Source: an uncultured Eubacteriales bacterium (lineage in GTDB: Bacteria; Bacillota; Clostridia; Oscillospirales; Oscillospiraceae). Taken from it: a stretch of DNA of 61,257 bases. The notes under the pieces were generated by a model, which saw only the letters and a list, made by a program, of their open reading frames with translations, searched no databases and was not told where the DNA came from. Made by a program: the position numbers and the translations under genes. The stretch's first letter is position 1; each line of letters begins with the position of its first letter. The stretch spans positions 1-61,257 of the forward strand of contig ONCI01000005.1 of assembly GCA_900316255.1 (NCBI GenBank), in the 5' to 3' direction. Shown here piece after piece: positions 16,754 to 24,360 of the stretch.

Positions 16754-17380
16754 TCAAGGCAGATCCCTTGCATACTGGGCAAACAGGCGGCGGTAGATGG
16801 TTCCAGTGTCCTTCATCAGATCCGCGTCTCTGACCTCCTCCAGCACCGCCAGCGTCCGGGGATTCAGGACCTCCCAAGTCCTGGCGCTGGTGTGGTTGAA
16901 GATTGCACCCTCCGTCAGCACGGTAAATCGGTTGTCAAAGGGCGTTTTTCGCTCTTCAAGCTGCTTCCCGGTGTCCACCTCATAGAGTACAATAGACGTT
17001 CTGGATTTGGCGCAGCAGAGAGTCTCCTCCCCCACAAACAGGCAGGAGATCTCCGCCCGGGTGGGCAAACGCCAGAGTTCCTCCCCGGTCCTCAGGTCAT
17101 AGCAGATCATGCCGCCGGACCGGTTATCCTGTTGGGCAAAGAGCCGATAGCCCATGGGAGTGAGGGAGATCCCGTACATCTGGTGTCCGACAAAATACAT
17201 CCTTTTGGCAGACCAGCGAAACCTCTCTCCGTTTTGCTCCAGGACCTCAACATGGCATATTTCATCTTCCGTCAAGGTGATCTCCACGGACTTATGGATG
17301 CCATAGCTGTAAAAGGCCTTCACCAGGCGCGGTGCTTCTTCGATTTGAATGTAGGTGTTGCAGGTAGATAATCTGCGCAT
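16754..17380 (-). CDS. Hypothetical protein with beta-propeller-like repeats
   Basis: This 208-residue protein has no signal peptide or membrane segment. The sequence alternates short beta-strand-like stretches with turns, for example GGMICYDLRTGEELWRLPTRAEISCLFVGEETL and TSIVLYEVDTGKQLEERKTPFDNRFTVLTEGAIF. This resembles PQQ/WD-type propeller blades (strand, DxxTGKxL turn, strand), but only three or so blades are visible, fewer than a full propeller. The ATG at 17380 is the only good start. It is a single gene between the gcv leader and the ThrE pair. Codon use is less GC-biased than its neighbours. Function unknown. Confidence 0.7.
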   Translation of the reverse strand: MRRLSTCNTYIQIEEAPRLVKAFYSYGIHKSVEITLTEDEICHVEVLEQNGERFRWSAKRMYFVGHQMYGISLTPMGYRLFAQQDNRSGGMICYDLRTGEELWRLPTRAEISCLFVGEETLCCAKSRTSIVLYEVDTGKQLEERKTPFDNRFTVLTEGAIFNHTSARTWEVLNPRTLAVLEEVRDADLMKDTGTIYRRLFAQYARDLP

Positions 17381-17601
17381 GGATCTCGCCCTCCTGATTC
17401 ACTGTCAGCTTCTCCGTTTTATACGAAATACCGTGAAAAGAAGAATAAAGATCATTTCAAAAAAACACAACCAGAAACCATGCTGTATCAGTATAGGATA
17501 GCAAAATTCCTATCCCCAAAGAAGAACATGAATATACTGCTCTCATTTATTCCTGGATCCGTTTTCATGCGATCGATAAATATCCCAGGCAGTGAGCTTT
17601 C
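17381..17601. other. Intergenic region with a stop-proximal hairpin
   Basis: No gene is supported. The AT-rich stretch includes a 9-bp hairpin (GGCAGTGAG at 17588-17596 with CTCACTGCC at 17601-17609) that overlaps the stop codon of the adjacent ThrE gene and is followed on the plus strand by TTTTTG. No other structure stands out. Confidence 0.5.
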
Positions 17602-18033
17602 TCACTGCCTTTTTGTTCTGAGTTCACGTATCGCAAGCACGATGCTGATGCCGGCGGCGATGGCCAGGGCGCTCTCCGCAGTACGCACACCGAAGAGCCG
17701 GGCGTTTTCGATGTCCCGATGGACGGCGTAGCTCATGGTGTAGAAGAGGCTGCCGCCGGGAACCAGGGGGATGATGGCCGGGATCACGAAGAGGGTGGCC
17801 GGGGTCTTCAGGGCCTTGGCCATCATTTCGCTGTAGGTCAGGGCGAATGCCGCCGCCGCCAGAGAGGGCAGGAACACGTCTCCGACCAGCACATCCACCA
17901 GCATGTAAACGCCCCAGCCCAGCAGGGCGCCCAGGGAGGCGGCGAAGAGATAGCGCTTGCGCATGCCGAAAATCAGGGCAAAGCCCAGGGCGCCCACGAA
18001 TGCGCTGAGCAGCTGGGAAACAATTTCGATCAT
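17602..18033 (-). CDS. ThrE-type threonine/serine exporter, C-terminal subunit
   Basis: This 143-residue integral membrane protein with about four to five hydrophobic helices matches the ThrE_2 (DUF3815) half of split threonine/serine exporters. Characteristic features are the helix-rich N-terminus (IEIVSQLLSAFVGALGFALI) and the VIPAIIPLVPGGSLFYTM segment. It would pair with the ThrE_1 protein encoded just upstream to export threonine and serine using the proton motive force. The gap between the two genes is 12 bp. Because the partner gene is broken, the complex may be inactive. A hairpin overlaps its stop codon. Confidence 0.85.
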   Translation of the reverse strand: MIEIVSQLLSAFVGALGFALIFGMRKRYLFAASLGALLGWGVYMLVDVLVGDVFLPSLAAAAFALTYSEMMAKALKTPATLFVIPAIIPLVPGGSLFYTMSYAVHRDIENARLFGVRTAESALAIAAGISIVLAIRELRTKRQ

Positions 18034-18045
18034 ATCGCCGCCCCC

Positions 18046-18745
18046 TTAAAAGATTTTTTCCACGACGGCCAGCGCCACCATGAAGCCCCCGGCCAGGGAA
18101 GCCGCCCAGATGAGGCTTTCCGCAAGGCGCATGGTGCCGGAGATGGTGTTGCCCACCAGCATGTTGCGCAGGGCGTTGGTCATGGCAAGGCCCGGGATCA
18201 TCAGCATGATATCGCCGATCATGATCTTGTCCATATGCAGCGAGCTTGGTCCTGCCCAGCTCATACTGCAGCAGGCAGATGCCCGCGCCGAAGACAGCCG
18301 CCGCCAGCCCGTCCCAAAGGCTACCGCCGAAAAACACGGCAAAGCCGCCGCCGCCCAGGATGCTGCCCAGGAGCACCGTCAAAAAGGGCTTGTGGCCCGC
18401 CGCCACGCGGTCCAGCCTCCCCCGCAGCTCCTCCAGCTCCAGAGGCTCCCGGCAGCACTCCCGGCTCAGGGAGTTGAGCTTTTCCAGGCGGTAAAAGTCC
18501 GTGCCGCCGGTGGAGCTGATGCGCCGGGTCTCGGTGACGGGGATGGTCACCGGGAAATTCAGGGTGATGGAGATGAGGGAGGGGATTACGAAGACGTCCA
18601 CCCGATTTGCGCCGTAAGCCTTGCCCATCCGCTCCAGGGTGTCCTCCACCCGGCTGATCTCGGCGCCGCAGTCCAGCAGCAGCTCGCCCATCTCCAGCAT
18701 ACAATCCAGCAGCAGGTGCTGGTCATAGATCGATGATTTATCCAT
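18046..18745 (-). pseudogene. ThrE-type exporter N-terminal subunit, frameshifted
   Basis: The reading frame starting at 18745 encodes a good ThrE_1 (DUF1212) N-terminus (LLLDCMLEMGELLLDCGAEISRVEDTLERM and VIPSLISITLNFPV) and membrane helices up to about LLQYELGR. It then loses similarity near 18245. The family sequence resumes in another frame as MDKIMIGDIMLMIPGLAMTNALRNMLVGN and ends at 18046. About one transmembrane helix expected between these parts is also missing, so the lesion looks like a small deletion that shifted the frame. A single-base sequencing error would not explain the missing helix. Its partner gene downstream is intact. Confidence 0.75.
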
Positions 18746-18793
18746 CTCTCTGTCCTCTTATCCAGTGAATCGGTTGAGAACCCTGTTCACGCA

Positions 18794-19552
18794 TCACTGA
18801 TATTGCGGCTTGGGAAGCTTCTGCCCCAGCAGCACCTTGCCGAAGTAGACGCAGTTGCGCCCGCTCTCCCGGGAAATGGTGATGTTGGCGTCTTCCCGCC
18901 TGGGGTTTGCGGAGAGCAGGTAGATGGCGCCGCCGTAACCGGGGCAGAACTGCTTGCAGAACACATCACCGTCCACGAAGAAGATGCCCGGCTCAAACTC
19001 CTTCAGCGGAGCGCCCCGCTTCACGTAGACCCGCTGGCCGTTTTGGATATAGGGCTCCATGCTGTCGCCCTGGATCTCGATGCAGAAATCCGCGTCCGCC
19101 GGCGCGTCGGGAGGCAGGGGGATCTCCTCGTACTCCTCCCCCTCGATGGGGGAAGCGTAACCCGCCGCGGCGGGAACCAGATAATGGCGGATATAGGTGA
19201 TCCGGGGCTGGGCGTCCTCCGCCTGATAGTCCGCAAGGCCGGTGAGGTAGCGGCCATAGCGGCAGAGTTCCTTTTGCCCTGAGTCGTTCAGCGCGTCATA
19301 GATGAGGTCGATGTCCCGGGGCAGAGGCGCGGGCGGAAGCCGCAGCTCTTCCTCATCCAGGCACAAAAGCCAGCTTTCCGTGACGTTGAGGGCCTTGGCA
19401 ATGGCTGTGAGCGTCTCCCGTTTCAGGTTGACCACCCGTCCGCTCTCGTACTTGTGCACGGCGGAGAATTTCACGCCGATCTTCTCGGCCAGCTCTGTCT
19501 GGGTCAGACCCGCGGCCAGTCTTGCCTGCTTGATCCTTTCACCGGTATTCAT
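18794..19552 (-). CDS. CI/LexA-like phage repressor with S24 peptidase domain
   Basis: This 252-residue transcriptional repressor has an N-terminal Cro/CI helix-turn-helix (residues about 5-60: RIKQARLAAGLTQTELAEKIGV..VHKYESGR). A C-terminal S24 autoprotease domain follows. The self-cleavage bond is A130-G131 in PAAAGYAS, the nucleophile S164 lies in GDSMEPYI, and the general base K200 in VFCKQF. RecA-stimulated cleavage after DNA damage would therefore induce the prophage. The ATG at 19552 is preferred because AAGGGGAG lies 6 bp upstream; the next upstream ATG is too close to it. The gene is divergent from the early operon, with operator-like palindromes between them. Confidence 0.93.
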   Translation of the reverse strand: MNTGERIKQARLAAGLTQTELAEKIGVKFSAVHKYESGRVVNLKRETLTAIAKALNVTESWLLCLDEEELRLPPAPLPRDIDLIYDALNDSGQKELCRYGRYLTGLADYQAEDAQPRITYIRHYLVPAAAGYASPIEGEEYEEIPLPPDAPADADFCIEIQGDSMEPYIQNGQRVYVKRGAPLKEFEPGIFFVDGDVFCKQFCPGYGGAIYLLSANPRREDANITISRESGRNCVYFGKVLLGQKLPKPQYQ

Positions 19553-19654
19553 GTTCATCTCCCCTTGTCCTTCCGTGGATGCGACGGTCCGATCGCTTCC
19601 ATCTTTCTTGTCTTTATCATACCACAGCATTTCCAAAAGGCAAGAAGAATTTTC

Positions 19655-19705
19655 TTGACAAGACAAATCTTTTGTGCTATATTCTGTTTGTCTTTAAAAG
19701 ACAAA
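19655..19705 (+). promoter_or_regulatory. Early prophage promoter with repressor operator
   Basis: TTGACA (19655-19660) and TATATT (19678-19683) with a 17-bp spacer form a consensus rightward promoter. A perfect 19-bp palindrome, TTTGTCTTT-A-AAAGACAAA, follows at 19687-19705. Further AGACAA half-sites occur in the spacer (19661) and near 19759. On the minus strand a TTGCCT..TATGAT pair near 19617-19645 may drive the repressor. The arrangement fits control of both promoters by the CI-like protein. Confidence 0.8.
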
Positions 19706-19803
19706 TTGTTGAAAAGGGGTCCGCCCCTCTTTTCTTCGCTCCAACATTATCTTTTTAAGACAATTCAGAGATAAGGTCCCGGGCGGACCGGAAAGGAAGG
19801 ATC

Positions 19804-19854
19804 ATGCGTCAAAGAATACAGCATCTGCGTCGGGAGGCGGCGCCATGCCTATGA
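19804..19854 (+). CDS. 16-codon leader ORF of the early operon
   Basis: An ATG at 19804, six bases after AAGGAAGG, opens a 16-codon frame (MRQRIQHLRREAAPCL). It ends at 19854, overlapping the start of the next gene at 19845. It is the first ORF of the early transcript and could couple translation to the following gene. No homology can be judged at this size. Confidence 0.4.
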   Translation: MRQRIQHLRREAAPCL

Positions 19855-20096
19855 GCATTCAGGCAAGCGCAGCCCTCCCCTGCGTCTTCTCCCGCTTCAG
19901 CCGCCGGCTGGGCCGGGCGATTCCCCTGCGTCCCGCGGTGGACTGCGACGGCGTTTGCGACGGCTGCCCCTGGAGCAAGGAAGAAAAGGCGCGCCGCAGG
20001 CAGGAAGGCCGGTGGCTTCGGGGAAAGGACGGCCTGCTTCGCCTGCATTTCAAGCCCTTGCGGAGGGATGTCGAGAGCAAGGAGGAGAGCATATGA
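19845..20096 (+). CDS. Small cysteine-containing phage early protein
   Basis: This 83-residue basic protein contains a compact cysteine cluster (VDCDGVCDGCPWSKEEKARRRQEGRW), possibly a metal-binding knuckle, followed by a lysine/arginine-rich tail. It is preceded by GGGAGG and ends with a 4-bp ATGA overlap with the nuclease gene, so the two are translationally coupled. The family is unknown to me; small Cys-rich proteins are common in phage early operons. Confidence 0.6.
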   Translation: MPMSIQASAALPCVFSRFSRRLGRAIPLRPAVDCDGVCDGCPWSKEEKARRRQEGRWLRGKDGLLRLHFKPLRRDVESKEESI

Positions 20097-20752
20097 CGAA
20101 GAAACAGGCGGCCGTCCCTGTCAAGGTTCGCCGCCGCTACCGCCTGGAGGACGGGACCGTGGTGCCCGGCGTCACCACCGTGACGGGGCTGCTTTCCAAG
20201 CCCTCCCTGGTGCGCTGGGCCAACAAGCTCGGCCTGGAGGGGATCGACGCTTCCTGCGTCACAGAGCAGAGCGCCCGCATCGGCACCCTGGCCCACGCCA
20301 TGATCCGCGCCTCCCTGCTGGGGGAGCCCTTTGACATGGAAAACGCCGACCCTGCGGAGCTCAGCCAGGCGGAGGAGGCCTTCCGCTGCTTTCTCCGCTG
20401 GCGGGAGAGGCACAGTCTGCGCCCGGTGCACTGCGAGCGATCCTCTGTGTCCGAGGTCCTGCGCTACGGCGGCACGCCGGACTGCTACTGTATCCTGGAC
20501 GGGGAGCCGGTGCTGCTGGACTTCAAAACCGGCAAGCGCATCTATGACGAGTACTTCGTCCAGCTGGCGGCCTATGCCAGGCTTCTCCGGGAGCAGGGCT
20601 ACCCGGTGCGGGAGCTGCGGGTGCTGCGCCTGGGAAGGGCGGAGGAGGACTGCGAAGAGCGCGGCGTCACCGAACAGGAAGGCTGGTTCCGGCTCTTTGA
20701 AAACCTGCTGAACATCTATTATCTGCGAAAGGATCTTGGCTGGAGATCCTGA
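20093..20752 (+). CDS. PD-(D/E)XK (RecB/Cas4-like) phage nuclease
   Basis: This 219-residue protein shows the C-terminal nuclease core of RecB-family exonucleases. GTPDCYCILDGEPVLLDFKTG supplies the two metal-binding aspartates and the catalytic DxK (DFKTG), followed by YDEYFVQLAAYARLLREQ, the QhxxY motif. The N-terminal part (VPGVTTVTGLLSKPSLVRWANKLG) is the helical cap typical of phage members that act in recombination or DNA processing. It lacks the four-cysteine iron-sulfur cluster of Cas4. The start at 20093 follows AAGGAGGAG and overlaps the previous stop. It is the only DNA-metabolism gene in this prophage. Confidence 0.85.
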   Translation: MTKKQAAVPVKVRRRYRLEDGTVVPGVTTVTGLLSKPSLVRWANKLGLEGIDASCVTEQSARIGTLAHAMIRASLLGEPFDMENADPAELSQAEEAFRCFLRWRERHSLRPVHCERSSVSEVLRYGGTPDCYCILDGEPVLLDFKTGKRIYDEYFVQLAAYARLLREQGYPVRELRVLRLGRAEEDCEERGVTEQEGWFRLFENLLNIYYLRKDLGWRS

Positions 20753-20774
20753 GCGCTGCGGAAAGGAGAGCATC

Positions 20775-21143
20775 ATGCCGCAATACATCGACCGCTGCCA
20801 GCTTCTCAACAAGCTGGCCGTCATCCGTTTTTACCGCAAGCACAGCAGCCCCGCCCGCCCCTTCACGGTGGAGGACTGCCTGCACATCGTCCGCCAGTTC
20901 CCGGCGGTGCCGGTGTGGATCCCGGTGGAGGAGCGCCTGCCCCAGCCGGAGACGGAAGTCCTCTGCGCCTTTGACAGCGGAGAGGTCTGCTCCCTCTGGC
21001 AGGACTGGTCCCTCTCCCGGGACGAGGACCCCTTTCTCTACGGGGATCTGGCAGACTTCAGCGCTGTCAAGCGGGCCACCCATTGGATGCCGCTGCCGCC
21101 TTCTCCCCGGAAAGGAGGCGCGGCATGCCCCACAACTATGTGA
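20775..21143 (+). CDS. DUF551-containing phage protein
   Basis: This is a 122-residue protein. The second half matches the DUF551 pattern common in phages: VWIPVEERLPQPETEVLCAF near the start of the domain and the closing THWMPLP. Function of the family is unknown. The start ATG at 20775 is preceded by GGAAAGGAG; the longer upstream in-frame ATG lacks a ribosome-binding site. Its end overlaps the next gene by 19 bp. Confidence 0.8.
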   Translation: MPQYIDRCQLLNKLAVIRFYRKHSSPARPFTVEDCLHIVRQFPAVPVWIPVEERLPQPETEVLCAFDSGEVCSLWQDWSLSRDEDPFLYGDLADFSAVKRATHWMPLPPSPRKGGAACPTTM

Positions 21144-21346
21144 GTCCCCACGCGCTCTGTCCCTTTTACTGCGAGGAGCAACCCCGGGTCATCTTCTGCG
21201 AGGGTCCCCTCCCCCGCAGCAGCCTGCGCCTGGCCTTTCGGGGCAGCGCCGGTCCCCACAAGGAGGCCTATTGCCGCGGCAAATGGCAGAGCTGCCCCAT
21301 CGCCCGCATGCTCTGGGACCAGGCGGACGCCGGTCCCATGATCTGA
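21125..21346 (+). CDS. Small Cys-rich (zinc-finger-like) phage protein
   Basis: This 73-residue protein has the spacing HALCPFYCEEQPRVIFCEG followed by YCRGKWQSCPIARML, giving five or six cysteines that could bind zinc. Proteins with this layout are frequent in Firmicute phages near regulatory genes. A transcriptional or nucleic-acid-binding role is plausible but inferred. The start at 21125 follows AAGGAGG and lies inside the end of the DUF551 gene. Confidence 0.7.
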   Translation: MPHNYVSPHALCPFYCEEQPRVIFCEGPLPRSSLRLAFRGSAGPHKEAYCRGKWQSCPIARMLWDQADAGPMI

Positions 21347-21377
21347 GATAAGCAAACGATTTTGAAAGGAGAACACA

Positions 21378-22259
21378 ATGGCAGAATCCGTACGAAACGA
21401 TCCCCAGGAGGAGGAAAAGAAGCGCAAAGAGGAGGCGGGCTTTCCCGACTCCGCCCCGGTCTACCGGGACGAGGCGCGGCATAAGCAGAGCGCCCTCTAT
21501 GAGCAGATCGCCGCCCACGGCCCCTTCCAATACGATCCGGGCGCCGACCCGCTCTACGGTATCACACGGGACCGCTATGTCCAGCAGGGCCGCATGGCCA
21601 TGAAGGACAGCATGGGCCAGGCCGCCGCCCTCACCGGCGGCTACGGCTCCAGCTACGGTCAGGCGGTGGGCCAGCAGCAGTATGACGCCGCCCTCCAGGG
21701 CCTGGCCGAGTTGGTCCCGGAGCTGTATCAGACCGCCTACGAGCGCTATCAGGACCAAGGGGACGCTCTGCAGAGGCAGTATGAGCTGCTGGGCCGGCAG
21801 GCAGACCGGGAGTATGACCGCTACCGGGACGAACTGGACGATTGGCAGCAGGAGCGCGCCTGGCAGCAAGACCGGGAGGACACGGCCTATGACCGGGCAG
21901 CCGACGCCTATTCCCGGCTCTACGCCCTCATCGCCGCCACCGGCTATGTGCCCACGGAGGAGGAGCTCAGCGGTGCGGGCATGAGCCAGGAGGCGGCGGA
22001 GGCCCTGCGCTATGAATACCTCCGCCAGACCGGCCAGCTTCCCCCGACCTCCGGCGGAGACAGCGGAGGCTACTATCCTCACAGCAGCGCCAAAAAGCTC
22101 AAGCTCAGCGACGTGGAGAAGGCCATGGACGGCGTCAAGCATTCCAACCGGCAAAAGGAGCTCTTTGAAAGCTACCGGGACGCCATCGAAAACGGCAAGG
22201 CGGGCTTCACGCTCCAGGAGCTCAACCAGCTCTTCCGGGATCACCACTGGCACAGCTGA
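21378..22259 (+). CDS. Phage coiled-coil protein, possible virion or ejection protein
   Basis: This 293-residue, highly charged protein has a conserved block (DPLYGITRDRYVQQGRMAMKD and then GQAAALTGGYGSSYGQAVGQQ). A long tyrosine- and glutamine-rich coiled-coil region follows (YERYQDQGDALQRQYELLGR through DRAADAYSRLYALI). A short C-terminal domain ends the protein. Similar proteins occur in clostridial prophages with N4-gp56-type capsids. Without other tape-measure candidates, it could be an internal or ejection protein, but this is inference. It is the last gene of the rightward operon and converges with the holin gene. Confidence 0.7.
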   Translation: MAESVRNDPQEEEKKRKEEAGFPDSAPVYRDEARHKQSALYEQIAAHGPFQYDPGADPLYGITRDRYVQQGRMAMKDSMGQAAALTGGYGSSYGQAVGQQQYDAALQGLAELVPELYQTAYERYQDQGDALQRQYELLGRQADREYDRYRDELDDWQQERAWQQDREDTAYDRAADAYSRLYALIAATGYVPTEEELSGAGMSQEAAEALRYEYLRQTGQLPPTSGGDSGGYYPHSSAKKLKLSDVEKAMDGVKHSNRQKELFESYRDAIENGKAGFTLQELNQLFRDHHWHS

Positions 22260-22267
22260 ATCAGAAA

Positions 22268-22296
22268 AACGGGGATGTGATGCTCACATCCCCGTT
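22268..22296. terminator. Hairpin terminator at convergent junction, copy 1
   Basis: AACGGGGATGTGA (22268-22280) pairs perfectly with TCACATCCCCGTT (22284-22296), 13 bp with a 3-nt loop, just after the rightward operon. A near-identical hairpin stands at 22491-22519. Confidence 0.7.
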
Positions 22297-22302
22297 CCAG
22301 AC

Positions 22303-22484
22303 TGTCGACAAAGCCTAAGGGCTTTGCCGACAGGAGAGGCTTCAGCCTGCTGCGCGCACTCGCTTGCGGGAGACGCTCGCACACTTGCAGGCTGCACCCC
22401 CGGAAAACACGGATTGAACTTTATTTTTCGCCTTCCGAGGCGAAAAACTCGGTGAGACCTTTTCTTTTCTTGACTTTGTCTACA
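22303..22484. repeat. MITE-like insertion between duplicated hairpins
   Basis: This 182-bp non-coding stretch has near-inverted ends TGTCGACAAAGCC (22303) and GACTTTGTCTACA (22472-22484). Internal hairpins are present (AAAGCC-taa-GGGCTTT; CAGCCTGC..GCAGGCTG). It is flanked by two copies of the same terminator hairpin, as if inserted with duplication of that site. No ORF is supported. Confidence 0.55.
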
Positions 22485-22490
22485 CCTTGA

Positions 22491-22519
22491 AACGGGGATG
22501 TGATATTCACATCCCCGTT
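22491..22519. terminator. Hairpin terminator at convergent junction, copy 2
   Basis: This is the same 13-bp stem as 22268-22296 with loop TAT instead of TGC, followed by CTGTTTTG. It terminates either rightward early or leftward late transcripts. Three tandem TTTTGAG heptamers (22523-22543) follow. Confidence 0.65.
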
Positions 22520-22562
22520 CTGTTTTGAGTTTTGAGTTTTGAGTCTTCTTCTGATTCTCTCC

Positions 22563-23033
22563 TCAAAACTTATCTTCCTTTCCGCCATCGGTCTTTTTCT
22601 GCAGCAGGGCGATCCCCTTTCTGAGCCACTGGGGTATGGGCGCCCCCAATTCCCCGGCGTTTTCCACGATGCTGCCCAGCTCCGTGAAAATGTACCACAC
22701 GCAGACCAGCAGCGTCATGTAATTGCCGTATTCCCAGCCCAGGAGCAAATCGGCCGCGGCGCTGTTCAAGATCACCCGCACCGCGATGTCACAGAGGGCT
22801 GCCACCAGCAGGGCCGCGATCTCCCCCAGCTTGTGCCGCAGGCCCTCCCGCGCCGCTGCGCTGGACCACTCGCCCTTTGCGCTGGCCGCCCAGGAGCCGG
22901 TGATCCAGTCCAGAGCCATGGAGGCGATCAGGACGATCACCGCCCAGCCCAGCCAGCCCCAGAGGGCGGTGAAAAAGGCCAGCACAGCGGTGAGAAGGGC
23001 CTTGATCTCTCTCGCTTTTTCTTCGGAAGTCAT
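22563..23033 (-). CDS. Phage holin (phage_holin_4_1 / Cph1 type)
   Basis: This 156-residue membrane protein would permeabilise the cytoplasmic membrane to release or activate the endolysin. It has hydrophobic segments at LLTAVLAFFTALWGWLGWAVIVLIASMALDW, AALLVAALCDIAVRVIL and YGNYMTLLVCVWYIFTEL. The family signature ALDWITGSWAASAKGEWSS..GLRHKLGE is present. It lies 16 bp downstream of the endolysin gene, forming the lysis cassette at the end of the late operon. Confidence 0.9.
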   Translation of the reverse strand: MTSEEKAREIKALLTAVLAFFTALWGWLGWAVIVLIASMALDWITGSWAASAKGEWSSAAAREGLRHKLGEIAALLVAALCDIAVRVILNSAAADLLLGWEYGNYMTLLVCVWYIFTELGSIVENAGELGAPIPQWLRKGIALLQKKTDGGKEDKF

Positions 23034-23049
23034 GCTCGTTCCTCCTATG

Positions 23050-23877
23050 TTATGTTAACTTGATCAGCGCAGCCCAGGTCTCGCGCCCGATGATGCCGTC
23101 CTGCGTCAGTCCCCGGGCACGTTGGAACTTGCCCACGGCGCTCTGCGTCTTGTCGCCGAATTCCCCGTCGCAGCCCATCCAGCCGCAGCGGAAGCCCCGC
23201 AGCTCCAGCAGGGACTGGGCGGCCCGCACGGCCTCGCCCTCGTCTCCCACCATCAGCTCCGGCAGCCCCACCATGCAGCAGCCTTCCCCTGGAGGGGAAG
23301 GTGACGCGTCAGCGTCGGATGAGGTGTCTTCGTCCGGAATGATCACCACGCCGGGAGGCTCTTCGATGCCGTCGGCAAGGCTGGCGTAGTCCGGCAGCCC
23401 GTAGCCGCGGATGTAACGGCTGTTGATTTTGCGGGCCGTGTACTGCACCATGTTCCCGCAGTTGCCCTCGATGATGTTGATCACATTCCCGTCCACGCTG
23501 GCCACCAGGCCCACGTGGTCGCTGGCGCCGGTATTGTCCCCATATCCGGAGTCCTGCCAGTCGTAGAAGATCACGTCGCCGGGTTTGGGAACGTAGGCAT
23601 CATCTTCCATCCAGCGCCCAGCATTTTTGTAAAGGTCGATCATCGGCGCACAGCCGCATTCGGGGAAGACGATCTTCGTCAGGCCCCAGACCTGGGCGCA
23701 AGCGGAAACGAATGTGGCACACCACGGATCGGAATAGGTCATCCGATACCCGCGAGGCAGCGGGGAAATGCTGTTGTAGACGTCGATGATCACCCGGTGG
23801 GTGCCGTCACTTTCCTTCCGGCCTACCCAGCTTTTTGCCTGGTTTACGATCTCTGCGCGGAGCTGTTTTTCTGTCAC
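23050..23877 (-). CDS. Endolysin: CHAP amidase plus peptidoglycan-binding domain
   Basis: This 275-residue lytic enzyme has a CHAP cysteine amidohydrolase domain (residues about 1-165) with C53 in DPWCATFVSACA and H121 in GASDHVGLVASVDG. The C-terminal peptidoglycan-binding domain spans about 206-272 (MVGDEGEAVRAAQSLLELRG..FGDKTQSAVGKFQRARGLTQDGIIG). The linker at about residues 184-199 is encoded by an intact copy of the host's palindromic intergenic repeat (23281-23328), 48 bp inserted in frame. The likely start is the GTG at 23877, eight bases after GGAGG; an ATG at 23898 is possible but precedes the ribosome-binding site. It lies upstream of the holin gene. Confidence 0.92.
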   Translation of the reverse strand: MTEKQLRAEIVNQAKSWVGRKESDGTHRVIIDVYNSISPLPRGYRMTYSDPWCATFVSACAQVWGLTKIVFPECGCAPMIDLYKNAGRWMEDDAYVPKPGDVIFYDWQDSGYGDNTGASDHVGLVASVDGNVINIIEGNCGNMVQYTARKINSRYIRGYGLPDYASLADGIEEPPGVVIIPDEDTSSDADASPSPPGEGCCMVGLPELMVGDEGEAVRAAQSLLELRGFRCGWMGCDGEFGDKTQSAVGKFQRARGLTQDGIIGRETWAALIKLT

Positions 23878-23961
23878 GCTCCTCACCTCCAAATCCATGT
23901 TTGATCCCGTACAGGAGCAAATACAGGATCTGCTCCATGTACGTCACTTTCCGGTAGGGCA

Positions 23962-24360
23962 TTACGCCAGCTCCCAGCCATATACGTCAGGAGCCCAGGT
24001 GTTCGCGTCCACGATGCTGACGTACACAGGCCCGTCTGCGTCGGGGTAGTGCACTTTGTCGCCCTTGTTATAGGCGTCCTGCGCTCCCGTCGGCTGTCTC
24101 CACACGGGGATCTCACCGGGCTTTGCCACTTCCGTCCACAGGGCCGGAGTCTTGCCCGGCTCCCAGCCCTCCTGGCTGGTGTGGGCCTGGACGCAACGAT
24201 AGAGCTTGCCGCCGTAGCGGAGCCTTTCATCAACCTTGCAAAGCCTTTCAATTTCCCACGCCGGGAACAGCTCCACGCCGTCCAGCGCGTCCTCGTCCGG
24301 TAGACTCGCGGCAGCTTTCTCGATCAGCGCACGGAGCGCCAGCAGTTTGGACCGTTTCAT
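23962..24360 (-). CDS. Phage protein with chitin-binding-like module
   Basis: This 132-residue protein has an N-terminal helix followed by the segment LRYGGKLYRCVQAHTSQEGWEPGKTPALWTEV. This matches the aromatic-rich carbohydrate-binding module pattern (type 5/12) seen in many Firmicute tail or receptor-binding proteins. A second similar half (YNKGDKVHYPDADGPVYVSIVDANTWAPDVYGWEL) follows. It probably binds cell-wall glycans. The start at 24360 overlaps the 3' end of the next upstream gene by 4 bp. Confidence 0.75.
   Translation of the reverse strand: MKRSKLLALRALIEKAAASLPDEDALDGVELFPAWEIERLCKVDERLRYGGKLYRCVQAHTSQEGWEPGKTPALWTEVAKPGEIPVWRQPTGAQDAYNKGDKVHYPDADGPVYVSIVDANTWAPDVYGWELA

Noticed and set aside
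20093-20752. Cas4 as identity of the RecB-like nuclease
   Set aside because: It lacks the Cas4 iron-sulfur cysteines and lies in a phage early operon far from the CRISPR locus.
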